Numbered from the stretch's first letter, positions 44,729 to 56,181 are shown. The stretch is 64,000 nt of DNA from Laburnicola sp. R22_1 (GCA_014281115.1 JACONQ010000019.1:1612001-1676000); one strand, 5' to 3'. Numbers and translations: made by a program. Notes: generated by a model from the letters alone, not told the origin.

Positions 44729-46206
44729 CAAACATGGGACTATTAAACGTTACTGTTGGGCGAACGGGCGGGCTGGACGAAGTGAAAAGAAGAGAGCGAA
44801 GCGCGTTGAAAGAGTGAGCGGATGCGCACACTCACAAGCCGGGGCAAGGCTAGCTGAAGGCACTTGCAGTGGTGGAAATTACGACGCTAACTGCTTCCAG
44901 CCAAGCCGGCAGTCGCTGCCTGGCAATTCTCTAACAGAATCCATCCTCCTGTTGCTTGCCGTCGTATCGCCGAACTCCTATCCGCCGTTTGTCCGTCTAC
45001 TGCGCCCACCTTCGCAACCCTAACCGTCCTCGGAGAACACCTTCGAGCTGAGAGGGCTGTGCCGCTCGAATCACGCTACGAGCCACATGACGCCGTCGTG
45101 CATATCGCTTGTGCTTTTACCAAGGTACCTCTCTCAAGCGAAGAGATGGCGCCAACCGCGGGGTACATGTCTCTTGTTCACCTCACCTCACCTTGTCTAC
45201 GTGTACGAGGGCGCAAGCCATTCCACGGTTCAAGCATGACCCACGAATAGTGAGGTCTAGCAGAAGTCAGCCGACATGTGAACTTGAGCATGTTATTGGC
45301 GCACTGGCCGTGAAATCAAGATAAAAGTTTGACTTGTGCAGTTTGGGAAGGCGTTCGCTGCACTCCACATACAGTACAGATCGGACCAAGTTCTTATCTC
45401 ATCGACTTGAATGCGAACCAATCGAGGGTTGGGCCGGCCATCTTATGATATAATGTCTCTACCCTGGTCCTCGGAGACCGAAGCCTAGACGTGGATACGC
45501 CCACGAGCGTTTGGGGTCTATAATAATGAGTAACAGTAATGTGCGAGCACATTGAGTTGCGATGCCTACTGTAGTCGTTAACCGACATGCTAGCTGCCGA
45601 TCGCATCTCTACACTTGGAATTTGCCAAATACCTACGAGGCCCCGGATTGACAGCAACTTGCCCGTGGTCAAGGCGAAAAGACATCCGCAACTCCTGTCT
45701 ATCTGTCGGACGAATTATTGCTCTACAACCACGGACAAGGCTTGCTCGCTTATCATGCATCTCGGTGTCCGTAGGGGAATCTACTCCTGCAGTACCAAAC
45801 GCGCGGAGTACCGCTCTGTAATATTCTGAATCGGATCCGGCTATGGTGGCTAAGACAACGATTCGAGCTAGTGTTCACTGTTCGTACGGTCGCACATCGG
45901 AGCGGCTCGGACCGGACGCATGCATCCTTATGTCTCAGACCCTCGTAATAACATGTCTCAGGCTGGTGGGCGCACGTTTGGGGCAACTGAAACTGGATGC
46001 TGACTTAACGCGAGTCTGGAATTTGACCCGTTGCATACGCTGCAGGCTTCCACTTGTCGCTTTATGATTGGGACAACACAGGAGCAAATGACAATGTCAA
46101 ATCCGGAGTAACATCAGATGATGATGTGGACGGAATGCTTTCATTTGAGGCTACCAGGCCTGTGTTCGGCGTAGACAGCGTGCAGCATCACTGCTAGCAG
46201 CATACG
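44729..46206. other. no gene recognised
   Basis: 1.5 kb upstream of the GT32 gene and downstream of the small membrane protein. Balanced composition, only short frames, no RNA gene recognised. Confidence 0.45.
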
Positions 46207-46747
46207 TCAAAACTCGGATTCCTCCTCCAGGATTGCCTGCGATGAAAGACCATTCCTACGCATTCTAGCAACTTTGTCGACGGGTGGGCCGGACGAGCTT
46301 GTGGATGGGTCTTTCTTTACGCGTCTCGCTGACCTGAACTCTTTGACCGTCCTGCCATTGGGGAGTGGTTTCGTTTCAGCGTCACGATCAATGTTGAAGG
46401 CGGAAGTGAGGAACTTGAAAATGAGCAACAGGACGGCACCGGTAAAGCATCCGATGATGGCGGCGACTCCAAGCCATATGTAAATAGCCTGTAGCTGCTT
46501 TAGCATGAAATCTCACATGTCCACATATTTACAGCTTGCGTACCTCTATGCGTTCGAGAATGTGAAGTCTAAATGGAAACAATATGATGCTGAGGATTCC
46601 CTGGATGAGGTAGGCCGGGGGAAGAAAGATGAAGTGTGCAGCCGCCCAAAACGGCGAGAGGATGAATGCTAAGGCCAGCAGGACCTTGCTCGTTGGCCAC
46701 CACAGGCAGTAGAGAAGTGCAGAGAGGACGGTGCGCGTATCGGGCAT
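46207..46747 (-). CDS. small conserved-looking membrane protein, unknown
   Basis: Exons 46747-46544 and 46488-46207. The intron 46489-46543 is 55 nt (GTACGC...GCTAAA...CTACAG) and the join reads ERIEAIYIWLGVAA. Product 161 residues. Three hydrophobic stretches: about 7-33 and 36-58 (two close helices or a hairpin with FLPPAYLIQG), and about 71-95 (WLGVAAIIGCFTGAVLLLIF). A polar tail follows, rich in Ser/Arg/Lys and ending in acidic EEESEF. No family recognised. The tight gene structure and clean splice argue that it is real. Divergent from the AMPK beta gene. Confidence 0.7.
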
Positions 46748-47001
46748 TCTGCGCGTCCGGCTGGGTGCTACTAGGTACAGTGATGGAGACGGTAGATTCG
46801 TCTAGTGTACAGATCAGCGGGTGGCATCCACTACCTGGGGGAATTCAAGCTACCCGGCTCACAATAATACAGACGAAGCAATTCTTCGCAAATGCAAATA
46901 GCGTTTGATGAGGCTCAATGACGGGCCGATGGCGTCGGTCAGAATGCAAGGATGGAGCAGCGAGTGTGTGCTACGCGTCCATGGTGCCGTCCCGAAAAGG
47001 A

Positions 47002-47141
47002 TGTCTGTCAGATGCGGAAAGACGCACCCGCAGTCCTGTCTGTCAGATGCGGAAAGACGCACCCGCAGTCCTGTCTGTCAGATGCGGAAAGACGCACCCA
47101 CAGTCCTGTCTGGCAAATGTGGAAAGAAGCACCCACTGTGC
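47002..47141. repeat. 35-bp tandem repeat, four units
   Basis: Units start at 47002, 47037, 47072 and 47107. The first two are identical (TGTCTGTCAGATGCGGAAAG at the start), the third differs at one base, and the fourth is diverged. It lies 250 bp upstream of the AMPK beta start codon, in its promoter or 5' UTR. The 35-bp period would shift a reading frame, so it is unlikely to be coding. Confidence 0.95.
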
Positions 47142-47388
47142 CTTCCCCCAGCGGAAACGAAGGCGAGCACTGCGGCCTAGCTGCGCCGCTCAACACCGCG
47201 GCGGGCTGCCGCGAGACCGCGATAGCTACGGTTGGCCTGTGCGCCGGCAGAGCGCTTGCATATCTCCGGGTCGTTCTGCTGGCGGAGGGAGGCGTTCGCC
47301 GTACCATCACCGCCGCGTCCGCCTTCTCGACGCTGATGGAACGAGCCGCTCCGGCCCTCTCACGCACGCGCCCTCCGTCGAGGTGATC

Positions 47389-49302
47389 ATGGGCAACCAG
47401 CAGTCTCGCCCCCCCACGTCCGCCAGCAACCCGCAGTCGCCCAGCTCGAGCGTGACGTCGTCACATGCAGGAGCGCAGGCGTCGCCCCAACATGAGCGCG
47501 CGCCCCCGTCCCAGTCCAATCCGCGCCGGAGGGAGTCGATACAGGCCCTGGGCAGCGTCTTCGACAAGAAGGCGAGCGCCGCCCCGCCCTCGGCCTCGCT
47601 CGAGGGCGCCGTGGCCCTGACCACGACGGCACGGACCCGGCGCTCGCACACCATCTCGGCGAGCACCACGACGGCCCAGGTTGCCAACACGCTGCGCGCC
47701 GCCCAGGCCACGCTCAAGTCGGCCTCGCAGGAGAAGATGGGCAACGAGCAGAGCCGCCCGCGGGGAGGCCACACCACCCCGCCCAGCAAGCCGAAGCCGC
47801 CGAAGCCGCCGCCGCCGCCGCAGACGCAGATACAACCCCAACCCCAACCACAACAGCAGCACCAGGCCGCGCCCCACGACAAGGAGAAGCCCGCACCGTC
47901 GCCGCCGTCGCCACAGACCCGGCCTGTCAATGTCCCTGCGGGCGCGCGCGAAGACACGCACGGCGGCAGCAGGGCTTCCTCCATCGAGCCCGCCGACGCC
48001 TCGCAGGAGCCCTTCATCGTGCCCTCGTCCCACTACAGCCGCCCGCCCCGCCTACCGCTGCCCATCGAGGAGGAGCCGCACACGCCCGGCTCGCCCATCA
48101 TCTCGCCGACGGACCTCACCAGCCCCATCAACCATGACGAGATCGAGGGCGCCATCCCGCACCGCTCCTCGATGCTCAGCGACCGCACGGCCGACGACGA
48201 TGACCTGGCCGACGAGTTCAAGGGTCCGCAGGGCCAGCCGACGGTGCCCACGCTGATCGAGTGGGAGGGCCCCGGCGAGCGTGTATACGTGACAGGCACC
48301 TTTGCAGGCTGGAATCGGAAATTCAAGCTGCATCGAAAGTAAGTGCGCCGTTTGCTTTCGCGTCGCAGAGCGGCAGATGATGGACACCGGCAGCCTGCGG
48401 CTACCCGTGTGGCTGCCGTGTTGTACAACGCCGCTGAGACCCAGTCAATCATCTCAAGCCAATCTCACTGGGCGGCTTGCCTCCATAAACTCTATTCCCA
48501 ACAGCGTCCTTGTCGCCTCATTTCGAGGGTTGCACTGCACACCGACAATCTAACATTCTCAACAGTGGCCCCAGCAAGAAGAAAGATGTCCTCTCCGCCT
48601 ACGTCCACATCACGCCCGGCACTCACCATCTCATGTTCATCGTGGACAACGACATGCGCACGTCCGACAAGCTCCCGACGGCGGTGGACTACACCAACAT
48701 CCTTGTCAACTACCTTGAGGTGTCGTACGACGATATCCCAAAGACGGGTACCGACACCAAAGACGAGGCTAAGTCGTCAGAAGCTGCACCCGTGCCCGTC
48801 GAAGACCAACAGGCGCCGCCAGGTGTCTGCCCTCCGCAAGTTCTGCCAGCCACCCCAGATCTTGCGCCTATCCAGAAGCCGTTGCCGGAACCCAAACCGA
48901 AAGTGCCTACACCAGCCCCCAAGAGATATCATCAGAGCATTCCACGCTATTTGCTTGATCTGGATGCTCCCGAAGACTCGCGGCGCTTCGCACGTGCCAA
49001 TGCCGTAGGCAGCAGCTTGCCGACTCCTCCCACTCTTCCTATGTTTCTCAGCAAGAGCATCTTGAACGGCACGACGCCGATGAAAGACGACAGCAGCGTG
49101 TTGATCATGCCGAATCACACGGTGTTGAATCACCTGGCGACGAGCAGTATCAAGGATAACATCCTTGCTACGAGTGCGACAACCAGGTACAAGCAGAAGG
49201 TAAGTCGTGGTATATTCATTAAATGTGACTTGCTCGTTAACGAACGCGCAGTTTCTCACCACCATCATGTACAAACCGCGGAACGAGGATCCAGACCACT
49301 AG
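47389..49302 (+). CDS. GAL83: AMPK/SNF1 beta subunit (Gal83/Sip1/Sip2 family)
   Basis: Exons 47389-48338, 48566-49199, 49252-49302. Introns are 227 nt (GTAAGT...CAACAG) and 52 nt (GTAAGT...GCGCAG). Product 544 residues. The N-terminus is MGNQQSRP, an N-myristoylation signal; a second copy, MGNEQSRP, is at residues 117-124. A long disordered Pro/Gln/Ser region with NPRRRESIQAL runs to about 280. The CBM48 glycogen-binding domain (about 285-370) has IEWEGPGERVYVTGTFAGW and the ITPGTHHLMFIVDN strand. The ASC (AMPKBI) domain (about 437-540) has SIPRYLLDLD, LPTPPTLPMFL and LNHLATSSI. The beta subunit tethers the Snf1 kinase and Snf4 and directs localisation in the glucose-starvation response. Confidence 0.95.
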
Positions 49303-51939
49303 GTCACCATCAAAGCAGCTTCTACCCATGCGACGGCACCTCGCATACCTAGTTACACGGAAGGGCGGCGCATGATGAGATTTATGATTTTGCATGTTCA
49401 ACGCGCAAGGGACGACGGAATGACAACGATGACATGACGGGCAAGACAGTCGAGGTGAATCGACCAGGATTTCTTCTCTGCGGATACTCAGCTTAACCTT
49501 CTGGGCTTTTCGATCCCTTTTTGCCCCCATTTGTGGGGTTGCTGCAAAAATATATCTTTGCTTGGGCAAATTTTTGGGCGGGGTACTTTATTCGGTTCTC
49601 GTTGTTGTTGTGGCTGTGTTTGTGTTCCTAAGGCTGCCCAGGTGTGATTCGAGGCACGTGATGGAGTAGTGGCCCCGGGGATGGATTAGCTTATGCTGGG
49701 TGAGGGAGAATCGGCTTGGGAAAAATGGCACTGGATCTTCTTTTTCTTTTTGCTTGTGCTTGTGTGTGTTCTTTTGGGTGAGTGAGTGCTGGTTAGGTGT
49801 GGTGATAGGCTGGTGAAGTCTGTGTAGAGAGTACCCAATGTGTGTCTGTCTGTGGTTTTGGGCGCGATTTTTAGACTGATGAGTTATCAGCGGTGGTGTC
49901 TGGGGGATTTGAGGTGTATGTTCTGTCTGCTATTACACCCACGGCACTAACGTCTGAGTATGTTTGGGGTTGGTATTGCGTATCCTGGCCTGGGGTAATA
50001 TATTGTAGTTGGGGTTTTGTTTTTGAGCTTGGTGCAAGGTGTTTTGGTGGGAGATGACGGTGGTGGGGTTGAGCAGAGGGCTTAGAGGGCTTAGGAGGCG
50101 GTGCGTTCGTGGGGCGTTGGTAAGTGGGTCGGGTGGGCTTTGGGACGGTGTTTTGGGGATGGATAAATGGATAGTATCTGCGGCATGGAAGGCGTCTGCA
50201 GCATGGAAGGTGACTGCGGCATGGACTGCATCGGCATATTCGGAGGGTTACGAGGGATGGAAAAAGCTCTAGATATCCTAGAAGGTTGTTTAGTTGCACA
50301 TTTAGGGTTGACAGATACGAAGCTGGGGCCCCGGGGGCTTACTTGATGGTGATGGTTTACTTTGTCTCCGGGTTATGAGTGGCACTTTTGTGGAATACCT
50401 AGGTATGAACCTCGTGGAAGAGTAATATCAAGCGAAGAGCCTTCAAGTTAAAAGTGCGAGCGAAAAGAAAGTCGTGATCTGGCTACTATTGACGAAGAGG
50501 GATGGATAAGAAGATAGAGAGAGACTCAGTGTAAAATGTAAGAGACAAAGTCTTCGTGAGCGGCCACGTACTAGTAGAACGAGCATAGTTGGCATTGGTA
50601 TCACTTATCAGGGTAACCCACAGTACTTATACTTTTCCAATAATACTATAGTTACCTCAACTGCACGGTTCAGTCTCAGAAAGCAAGAATACGGGGTATC
50701 GAGTAAATGATTGGGTTCCTGTATTGACCATTAGGATCACGCCGTGCTTATTGTTCACCTAGGCACGTAGCGTGTATCCGATATCTGCTGAGTTTGGCTA
50801 GTTTCAACCATAGGTGAACTGGTCGTATAAGCAGTTTACTCATAAGGTGAGACTATAATTCCGAACCTAAAATTGGTTCTTGCATATGGGAACCTCTTGT
50901 GCTCGTCCTATCCCATGAAAACGGTGGTAGGACAAATTTCAATTGAGCAAGTCCCAGACCAAAGAAAAGCAGCGACTGTATGGAATCTAAAGGCTCGTAG
51001 GTGCTTCTTGAAGTATATGACCTTTCTCATGGTCAAATTGATTGTATATGTGGTCAATATCCTAGAGCTGCCATTCTAATGGTTGTGTACTTGTTCGGTT
51101 GACGGTTACGACTACTGACTGCATCTATGTTTCGAGATAATCCAGCTATTGTACGCCAATAATATAGTCAGCGGAGAACAGGATGTCAGTAGTGGTCCTC
51201 TAGTTCTAAGAACCATGATATCCCTGCAGAAATAGTGCATCTCCGCTACCTAGCTATTGAAATTGGGTCCTCCGGCAAGGTAAGAGTGACGACAGGACGA
51301 AATCCATAAGTAAAAGAGACACATGTCTCTCACCGACAAATATTGCCGAGGATATCGCAAAGACGCATGCTTCTCCTCGGATGATGTTTGCACTGAAGGT
51401 CGGAGAAAATCTCACTGAGTGGCACGAAGCCGTTTCGCAAGGGTCAATAGTCTTACTCCTTAGTATTCGACGAGCAAGATACGCCCTGTCTACATGCGCA
51501 CCGGTGAGCAAGGGCAACCATCACTAGGCTGTTCGAATAGGCCCAGTCAGCCCTGACATTGATTCAGCCTAGATATAGGGCAACATTGATTAGGCTCCGC
51601 GATAAGGGTGCCACTTGAATTCTGTCAAGGATCCTTTCAGAGCTTCACACCCTCCGCGATGCGATAGTCTCGTCCAGAAGGTGATGTTCTCATTACCAAG
51701 ATAAGCGCACATTATGTACCATTCATCAAGAAGATTTATTCCAGGAATAACAGTACATGTGATCTTGATAGTCTCCAGTTTTGTAGATGGGCGCCAGTGG
51801 TGTCCGTTCTGGGGCAGTCTCGAGCCATGTGTGCGATAGTCATACGCGGAGAATAGTCATTCGCTATCCGTACCCGCCAGGACAACCCCATGTAGTTATA
51901 AGTGCGTTTGCGAATTGATGTGTTGGCATTGCCTGAGGC
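49303..51939. other. 2.6 kb without a recognised gene
   Basis: 3' flank of AMPK beta (T/G-rich to about 49870), then balanced to AT-leaning DNA. A CTCC/GCAGCATGGAAGG short repeat lies near 50184-50225. The longest frames (142 codons minus at 49871-50299; 87 codons minus at 51254-51517) have no domain or splice support. Confidence 0.5.
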
Positions 51940-52083
51940 TGTTAGCTATACCTACTAACTTATGACTGCGTCTTAACTATAGGTTACCATTAGCTAAGTA
52001 TTTTTTTATAGCTTTATTCTTTTTAAGGCTTATTGATTTTAAACTACTTTTTTTACTAGCTACTTTTTTACTTAATATATTGT

Positions 52084-52180
52084 TAACGCTCTTTTTATTT
52101 ACTAAGTAGGGGACTCTGCTTTTTTTATATTATTCAGGATAAAAGCCTTTACTAGGTAGTTAATTTAACGCCACATATAC
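52084..52180 (+). repeat. short dispersed repeat, copy C
   Basis: AACGCTCTTTTTATTTACT at the start, GGACTCTGCTTTTTTT, then a shortened 3' block ending TAATTTAACGCCACATATAC. Matches 14573-14697 with C-to-T-type changes. Confidence 0.65.
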
Positions 52181-52188
52181 TATTAATT

Positions 52189-52312
52189 TTTATAATTACC
52201 TTTTCACTCTCTTTCTAATTACTAAGCAAAGGGCTCTACTTTTTGGTTATATTATTTAAAATAAAAGCCTTTATTGTTCTACCCTTACTAGTAGGTAGTT
52301 AATTTAACACCA
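52189..52312 (+). repeat. short dispersed repeat, copy D
   Basis: Nearly full length: TATAATTACCTTTTCACTC, GGGCTCTACTTTTTGG, TTTATTGTTCTACCC, ending TTAATTTAACACCATATA. It follows copy C after 8 bp in the same orientation. Confidence 0.7.
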
Positions 52313-52706
52313 TATATAAAATAATTAATTATATTAAGGTTACTTAGTAAAAGCTACTTAAAAGCTATATAATGAGTACTTAATTAACTATTTTGCTAAG
52401 GGCTTTTAACTCTCTTGCCTCTTGTTAGGTGTAGCTTTCATAGGTTGACGATCTGGTCAGAGTGTCCTCTCAGCGGTCGAATGTGATTGGTGGCCCCTCA
52501 AACCGCCAGCGGCACGCAACAACACGATGATTGGCGGCCCCTCCTGCAAGGCTGCACACGGTCATGAAGTTGGATTGCGCGTGTGTGCATAGTGGGATTC
52601 AGCCCATTGATTCATATATGTCCCCAGTTTCCCTAACGTCCAGATCCTATTACAGTAACAACTTGTGGTATATACAGCTGCTGGACAAAGCTTTGAGTGC
52701 ATTCTC

Positions 52707-52737
52707 GGCCTTCGTATATCGCATCCTAGGGTAACAC
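52707..52737 (+). repeat. dispersed GLRI-type repeat, copy III
   Basis: GGCCTTCGTATATCGCATCC followed by TAGGGTAACAC, the reverse complement form of the segments at 5126-5156 and 53983-54013. It continues into the 54-bp tandem repeat. Confidence 0.6.
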
Positions 52738-52823
52738 GCCGTAGTCATACTTCTGTCCTAGTATTGTTCATCGCCCACCCTAAGGTAACGCGCCGTACTC
52801 ATACTTTTGTCCTAGTACTGTTC
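52730..52823. repeat. 54-bp period tandem duplication
   Basis: The 40-bp block starting GGTAACACGCCGTAGTCATA (52730) recurs from 52784 with a few transitions. The block includes TTGTCCTAGTA and TGTTC. The linker between them repeats only partly. Confidence 0.8.
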
Positions 52824-52885
52824 GAATCTTGTGAGTCCTTTGTTTTCCAGCCTTCATTACTAAATACCCCATCATACACTATTAA

Positions 52886-53791
52886 TCATACCCGTTCGAT
52901 AGAGCTAACATCAGAAACGAGAACGAGCCACGCTACAAAGCCCACCACTATCGAGACGAGAACGTTTCGCGGCATCCAAATTCGACACGATCCATCGGAC
53001 TCCTCTCGTACCATATGAGCGGCGCCACTAGTCGGACGGGTGGGGAACCACAGAAGGAATGGACCTCCGACGGTGGTGCTGTGGAACCTGCAACACCGGA
53101 GGCACAGGGCACTTCCTTGGTACCTAAAGGCGTCGTTCTGTTGCCCTTCGTGGTAACCTGATTCTGCCGTTTGTCCGGGTTCGAGACTACCGTGTAAGAT
53201 GAACAAAGGATCACTCTGGGCGGAAATCGTCGGTGACGGCAAGGTTATCGACGAGTCGTCCAGAGAGGACACCATGGATATACTGTGTTTTTGACCAGCT
53301 TCCGACTGAGATTTAGTGGCGGGATTACCCGTTTCTGTGCCGTTTATGATGTTCTCGATAGGCGAAGGTCGAAAACCTAGACTCACTGGTCCTGTAGCTA
53401 CACTGCCTGCCGATGTGTGATTCTGCTGTGAGCTTTGGGGCTCGACGAAAATCGACTCGTTAGGGAGGAACCAGGATGCTACTAGTCCGGTTGTAAGTAT
53501 TCTACTCAAGCAAGCCAGTAAAATAAACTTACCCCAAGAAACACCTTTCGGGGTTGGGAGAAACTGATCTGCCTTCAGGACGCGCTCCTCATCACTTCCG
53601 CAATGACCCAGCGGGGCTCCTTCAGCTTTAAGCTGCCTCAACAGCTTTGCGATAGCTTCCTCTTTCTTGCGGCTCTTTCGGAGCTTATTGGGCAGCCAAT
53701 AATCGACCCTGACAATAAGTTTTTCGCTTGCGGAGCTGCACCACCTTTTCGCCAGGGCCGACCTAACCTGACGTTTCTCCTTCCTCGTCAC
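52886..53791 (-). CDS. orphan hypothetical protein with possible membrane segment
   Basis: Minus frame of 301 codons. A likely 54-nt intron (53479-53532, GTAAGT to ACTAGTAG) removes a hydrophobic in-frame stretch and leaves 283 residues reading KGVSWASWFLPNESIF. The N-terminal 80 residues are Lys/Arg-rich and helical, the middle is Ser/Thr/Asn-rich, and the C-terminus has a hydrophobic segment (VLVSIVVGFVAWLVLVSDV). Possibly a further 36-nt intron lies near 53075. No family recognised. It sits between AT-rich repeats and the dispersed GLRI repeats. Gene reality is plausible but unproven. Confidence 0.4.
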   Translation of the reverse strand: MTRKEKRQVRSALAKRWCSSASEKLIVRVDYWLPNKLRKSRKKEEAIAKLLRQLKAEGAPLGHCGSDEERVLKADQFLPTPKGVSWGKFILLACLSRILTTGLVASWFLPNESIFVEPQSSQQNHTSAGSVATGPVSLGFRPSPIENIINGTETGNPATKSQSEAGQKHSISMVSSLDDSSITLPSPTISAQSDPLFILHGSLEPGQTAESGYHEGQQNDAFRYQGSALCLRCCRFHSTTVGGPFLLWFPTRPTSGAAHMVREESDGSCRIWMPRNVLVSIVVGFVAWLVLVSDVSSIERV

Positions 53792-53982
53792 ATCGTCTTT
53801 GCGAAAGGTCAGCGTCTACCGATTACGTATTGAGGGAGGTCGGTGTGCCTTGCAGCGCGAAGAAGAGCAGAACATACCTGTGTTTGCGAGGCGGGTATAT
53901 TGGTATGGAATCACCTCAGGGGACGGCATGGCGACCAACTGTGGAAGCGGATTCAAAGCGATGTTTTAGAAGACTGATCACT

Positions 53983-54013
53983 GTGTTACCCCGGGATGCG
54001 CAATACGAAGGCC
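53983..54013 (-). repeat. dispersed GLRI-type repeat, copy II
   Basis: GTGTTACCCCGGGATGCGCA and then ATACGAAGGCC; same orientation as 5126-5156. The minus translation reads FGLRIAHPGVT. Confidence 0.55.
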
Positions 54014-55275
54014 GAATGTACTCACAAACGTTTGTCCTGTGGCTGCAGACAGTGCTCCAGGCAGTGGCGGTGATCTGCAGCGGATGGGCGTCGACGAGCT
54101 ATACGTGGGCCCAGAACAGTTGTTGAAACTTGAGGTTGTTATTCTTGGAGCCTTGTTTGCGTCAGTTGGATTTCCGCCGGTCGATGCTGGCCCGCCGACA
54201 TAGGGTCGCGACGACGCTGCGGGGGCCTTCAATGCGAGCTGAATTTGAAGCTAGAACAGCTTGAGCGAATGCGTAGAAGATAGTAAAACCTACACAGAAA
54301 GGTGTGTAATTCTCGAGTCCAATTTCTGAGGCGGTGGGCAAAGTATAAGTCACTGGGGCAAGCGGGCGCCCACAGGAGCACGAATATACAGGTACCGGTA
54401 GCGTCGAGCGACCAGCGCCATCGCTCTGCTTATGCCACGCTTTTCCGCGCAAGCACGCTCCAATCAGAGTAAGAAGGCTGAAACCTTGAAGAGTGGCTCT
54501 CCATAATAACATAATAACGCACCGTCTGGCAACATGAGGGCCTACGAACAGATACAGGAGTCAATAGCGTATGCTCCCTTAGCTCTTTCCGCCATGGTTA
54601 AGCACTGTTGTCCTAGTAGGACCCTCTTGATAACACCATCCTGCCCATATATTTATTGAATTCCCTGAGCCCTAACAGTAAACGCCAGCTGCGTTGCAGC
54701 CCAATGCGGCCCAAATTCTGGACCGATTCTAGCAAAGGGTGTCTGGGAAACAACCAATAATATCGCATGATCCGATGCCAAAGGATTTAAGAGAAAACAT
54801 CCGAAAAGAAAACTTGCGACTTTTAAAAGCTGATAGCCCTCGTTGTAATTTTCCCTACTATCTTTAGGTGTCAGCTGGAAAGTCGGCCGGGAGAAGCTGG
54901 CACTCCCACAAACAGTTATTTCAAGTGAAAAAGAAAAGACTCAACGGAACGTATTGCCGATTGAAATCCCAATTGCAAGCTAAAATTGGGACTATTGTTG
55001 CTTCTGGGACCCTGTATGAAGGTAGCATCCTAAGGACGCCCAAGTGTTTGTGCCCTGCGCTGAGTCTCCGAAACCGTCCCACAGCTCTCAGCGACCAGAG
55101 CGAGGCCCTGATTACAGCGTGGCGTGTGACTGGACAAGGCTGAAATTTGCGCGGCAGTGCGGCTGAGCAGGTTTCCTTGCCCCTCCACAATCAGCTCCGA
55201 TACACCACACTCCAACCTTACGAGTCCGAATGGTTGTTGCCACTATATCGCGCGCACATCTTCTTTCGAATACTC
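54014..55275. other. no gene recognised; upstream of the C2H2 gene
   Basis: A minus frame of 116 codons (54162-54512) has hydrophobic parts but no start context or splice signals I trust. The segment nearest 55276 is presumably promoter. Confidence 0.4.
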
Positions 55276-56091
55276 ATGGAAGACTACTATTATGCCGGCC
55301 TCGATTCCTCGCCGATGGAGTTACCTGTTGACGAGCAGTCCCCGTTCTACGCCCTCTCTACCAGGTTTACACCGCAAGCTGCGAATACAGCCTATACCAG
55401 CAAATTGGAGAATACTTCGAAAAGCGTGACATTCGATACCACTGGGAGTAATTACGGAGACACTTTAGATGTGCCGCTGGACTATAAATTCTCAGGAACA
55501 GCAGACTCCCCATGGGGTGAAGGGCAGCATATCCACGCATCCCCGGAAGCGGCAACAAACCTCGAGGATACAAACTACTTATTGATGTTCCACGCCCTCG
55601 AGAGTCCACTATACCTTCCATCGTTCAACGAGCAGACGACCAGTTCGCAGATCTGGTCAAACGATTTCTTGACTTCATCATCGTTGCCATCTATATCATC
55701 CGTCTTCGCCACGGGCCAAGAAAGGCGCGACTCGCTTTGTAGCCATGGGAGTAGGACTGGTTCCGTCGCATCGGAATCTCACAAACGCGCCATCAGTCCA
55801 CTCAGACAATCGAAAAGGAGGGCGAAGGAAGGTAGCGAACCTTTCTCTTGCGACGAATGTGAACGCAACTTCTCATTCAAACATAAGAAAGATCTCGAAA
55901 GGCACAAACTTTCTGTTCATAGCAGGCAGCCACGTTGGTTTTGTCCAAGACCAGCATGCAGATTTACCAAACAAGGGTTCAGCCGAAAGGACAAAGCTTT
56001 TCAACATGTCAGGACACACCGTGATCAACCGGATGTCTCTCTCGAACCACTATGGGGCGGATCAAAGACTGTAGCCGATACAATTACTTGA
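55276..56091 (+). CDS. C2H2 zinc-finger protein, putative transcription factor
   Basis: Single exon of 271 codons from the ATG at 55276; the frame is open 43 codons further upstream without a better start. The N-terminal 150 residues are acidic, Ser/Thr/Tyr-rich and disordered, likely an activation region. A basic patch (QSKRRAK) precedes two fingers. Finger 1 has C192, C195, H210, H215 (CDECERNF...LERHKLSVH). Finger 2 is atypical, with C223-x4-C228 and H244-x3-H248. This layout (acidic N-terminus, two C-terminal fingers, the second with a longer CC spacing) is common among uncharacterised fungal C2H2 regulators. It ends 90 bp before pogo element 3. Targets unknown. Confidence 0.75.
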   Translation: MEDYYYAGLDSSPMELPVDEQSPFYALSTRFTPQAANTAYTSKLENTSKSVTFDTTGSNYGDTLDVPLDYKFSGTADSPWGEGQHIHASPEAATNLEDTNYLLMFHALESPLYLPSFNEQTTSSQIWSNDFLTSSSLPSISSVFATGQERRDSLCSHGSRTGSVASESHKRAISPLRQSKRRAKEGSEPFSCDECERNFSFKHKKDLERHKLSVHSRQPRWFCPRPACRFTKQGFSRKDKAFQHVRTHRDQPDVSLEPLWGGSKTVADTIT

Positions 56092-56181
56092 GAGAACTAG
56101 CTGTCACAAGCAATATACGTTTTTGTTGTTTTTTCCTTTGGCTATTCTCACCGAGAGGGACGTCAACCGCTTGTACGCTTA

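Larger units (their letters stand above)
51940..52430. repeat. AT-rich, RIP-like island
   Basis: TA-rich composition like the 790-4980 island, with abrupt edges. It contains two degraded copies of the short dispersed repeat. Confidence 0.7.

Noticed and set aside
47681..48256. 191-codon Arg-rich frame within AMPK beta
   Set aside because: Off-frame reading of a Pro/Gln-rich coding region; the AMPK frame is supported by domains and splicing.
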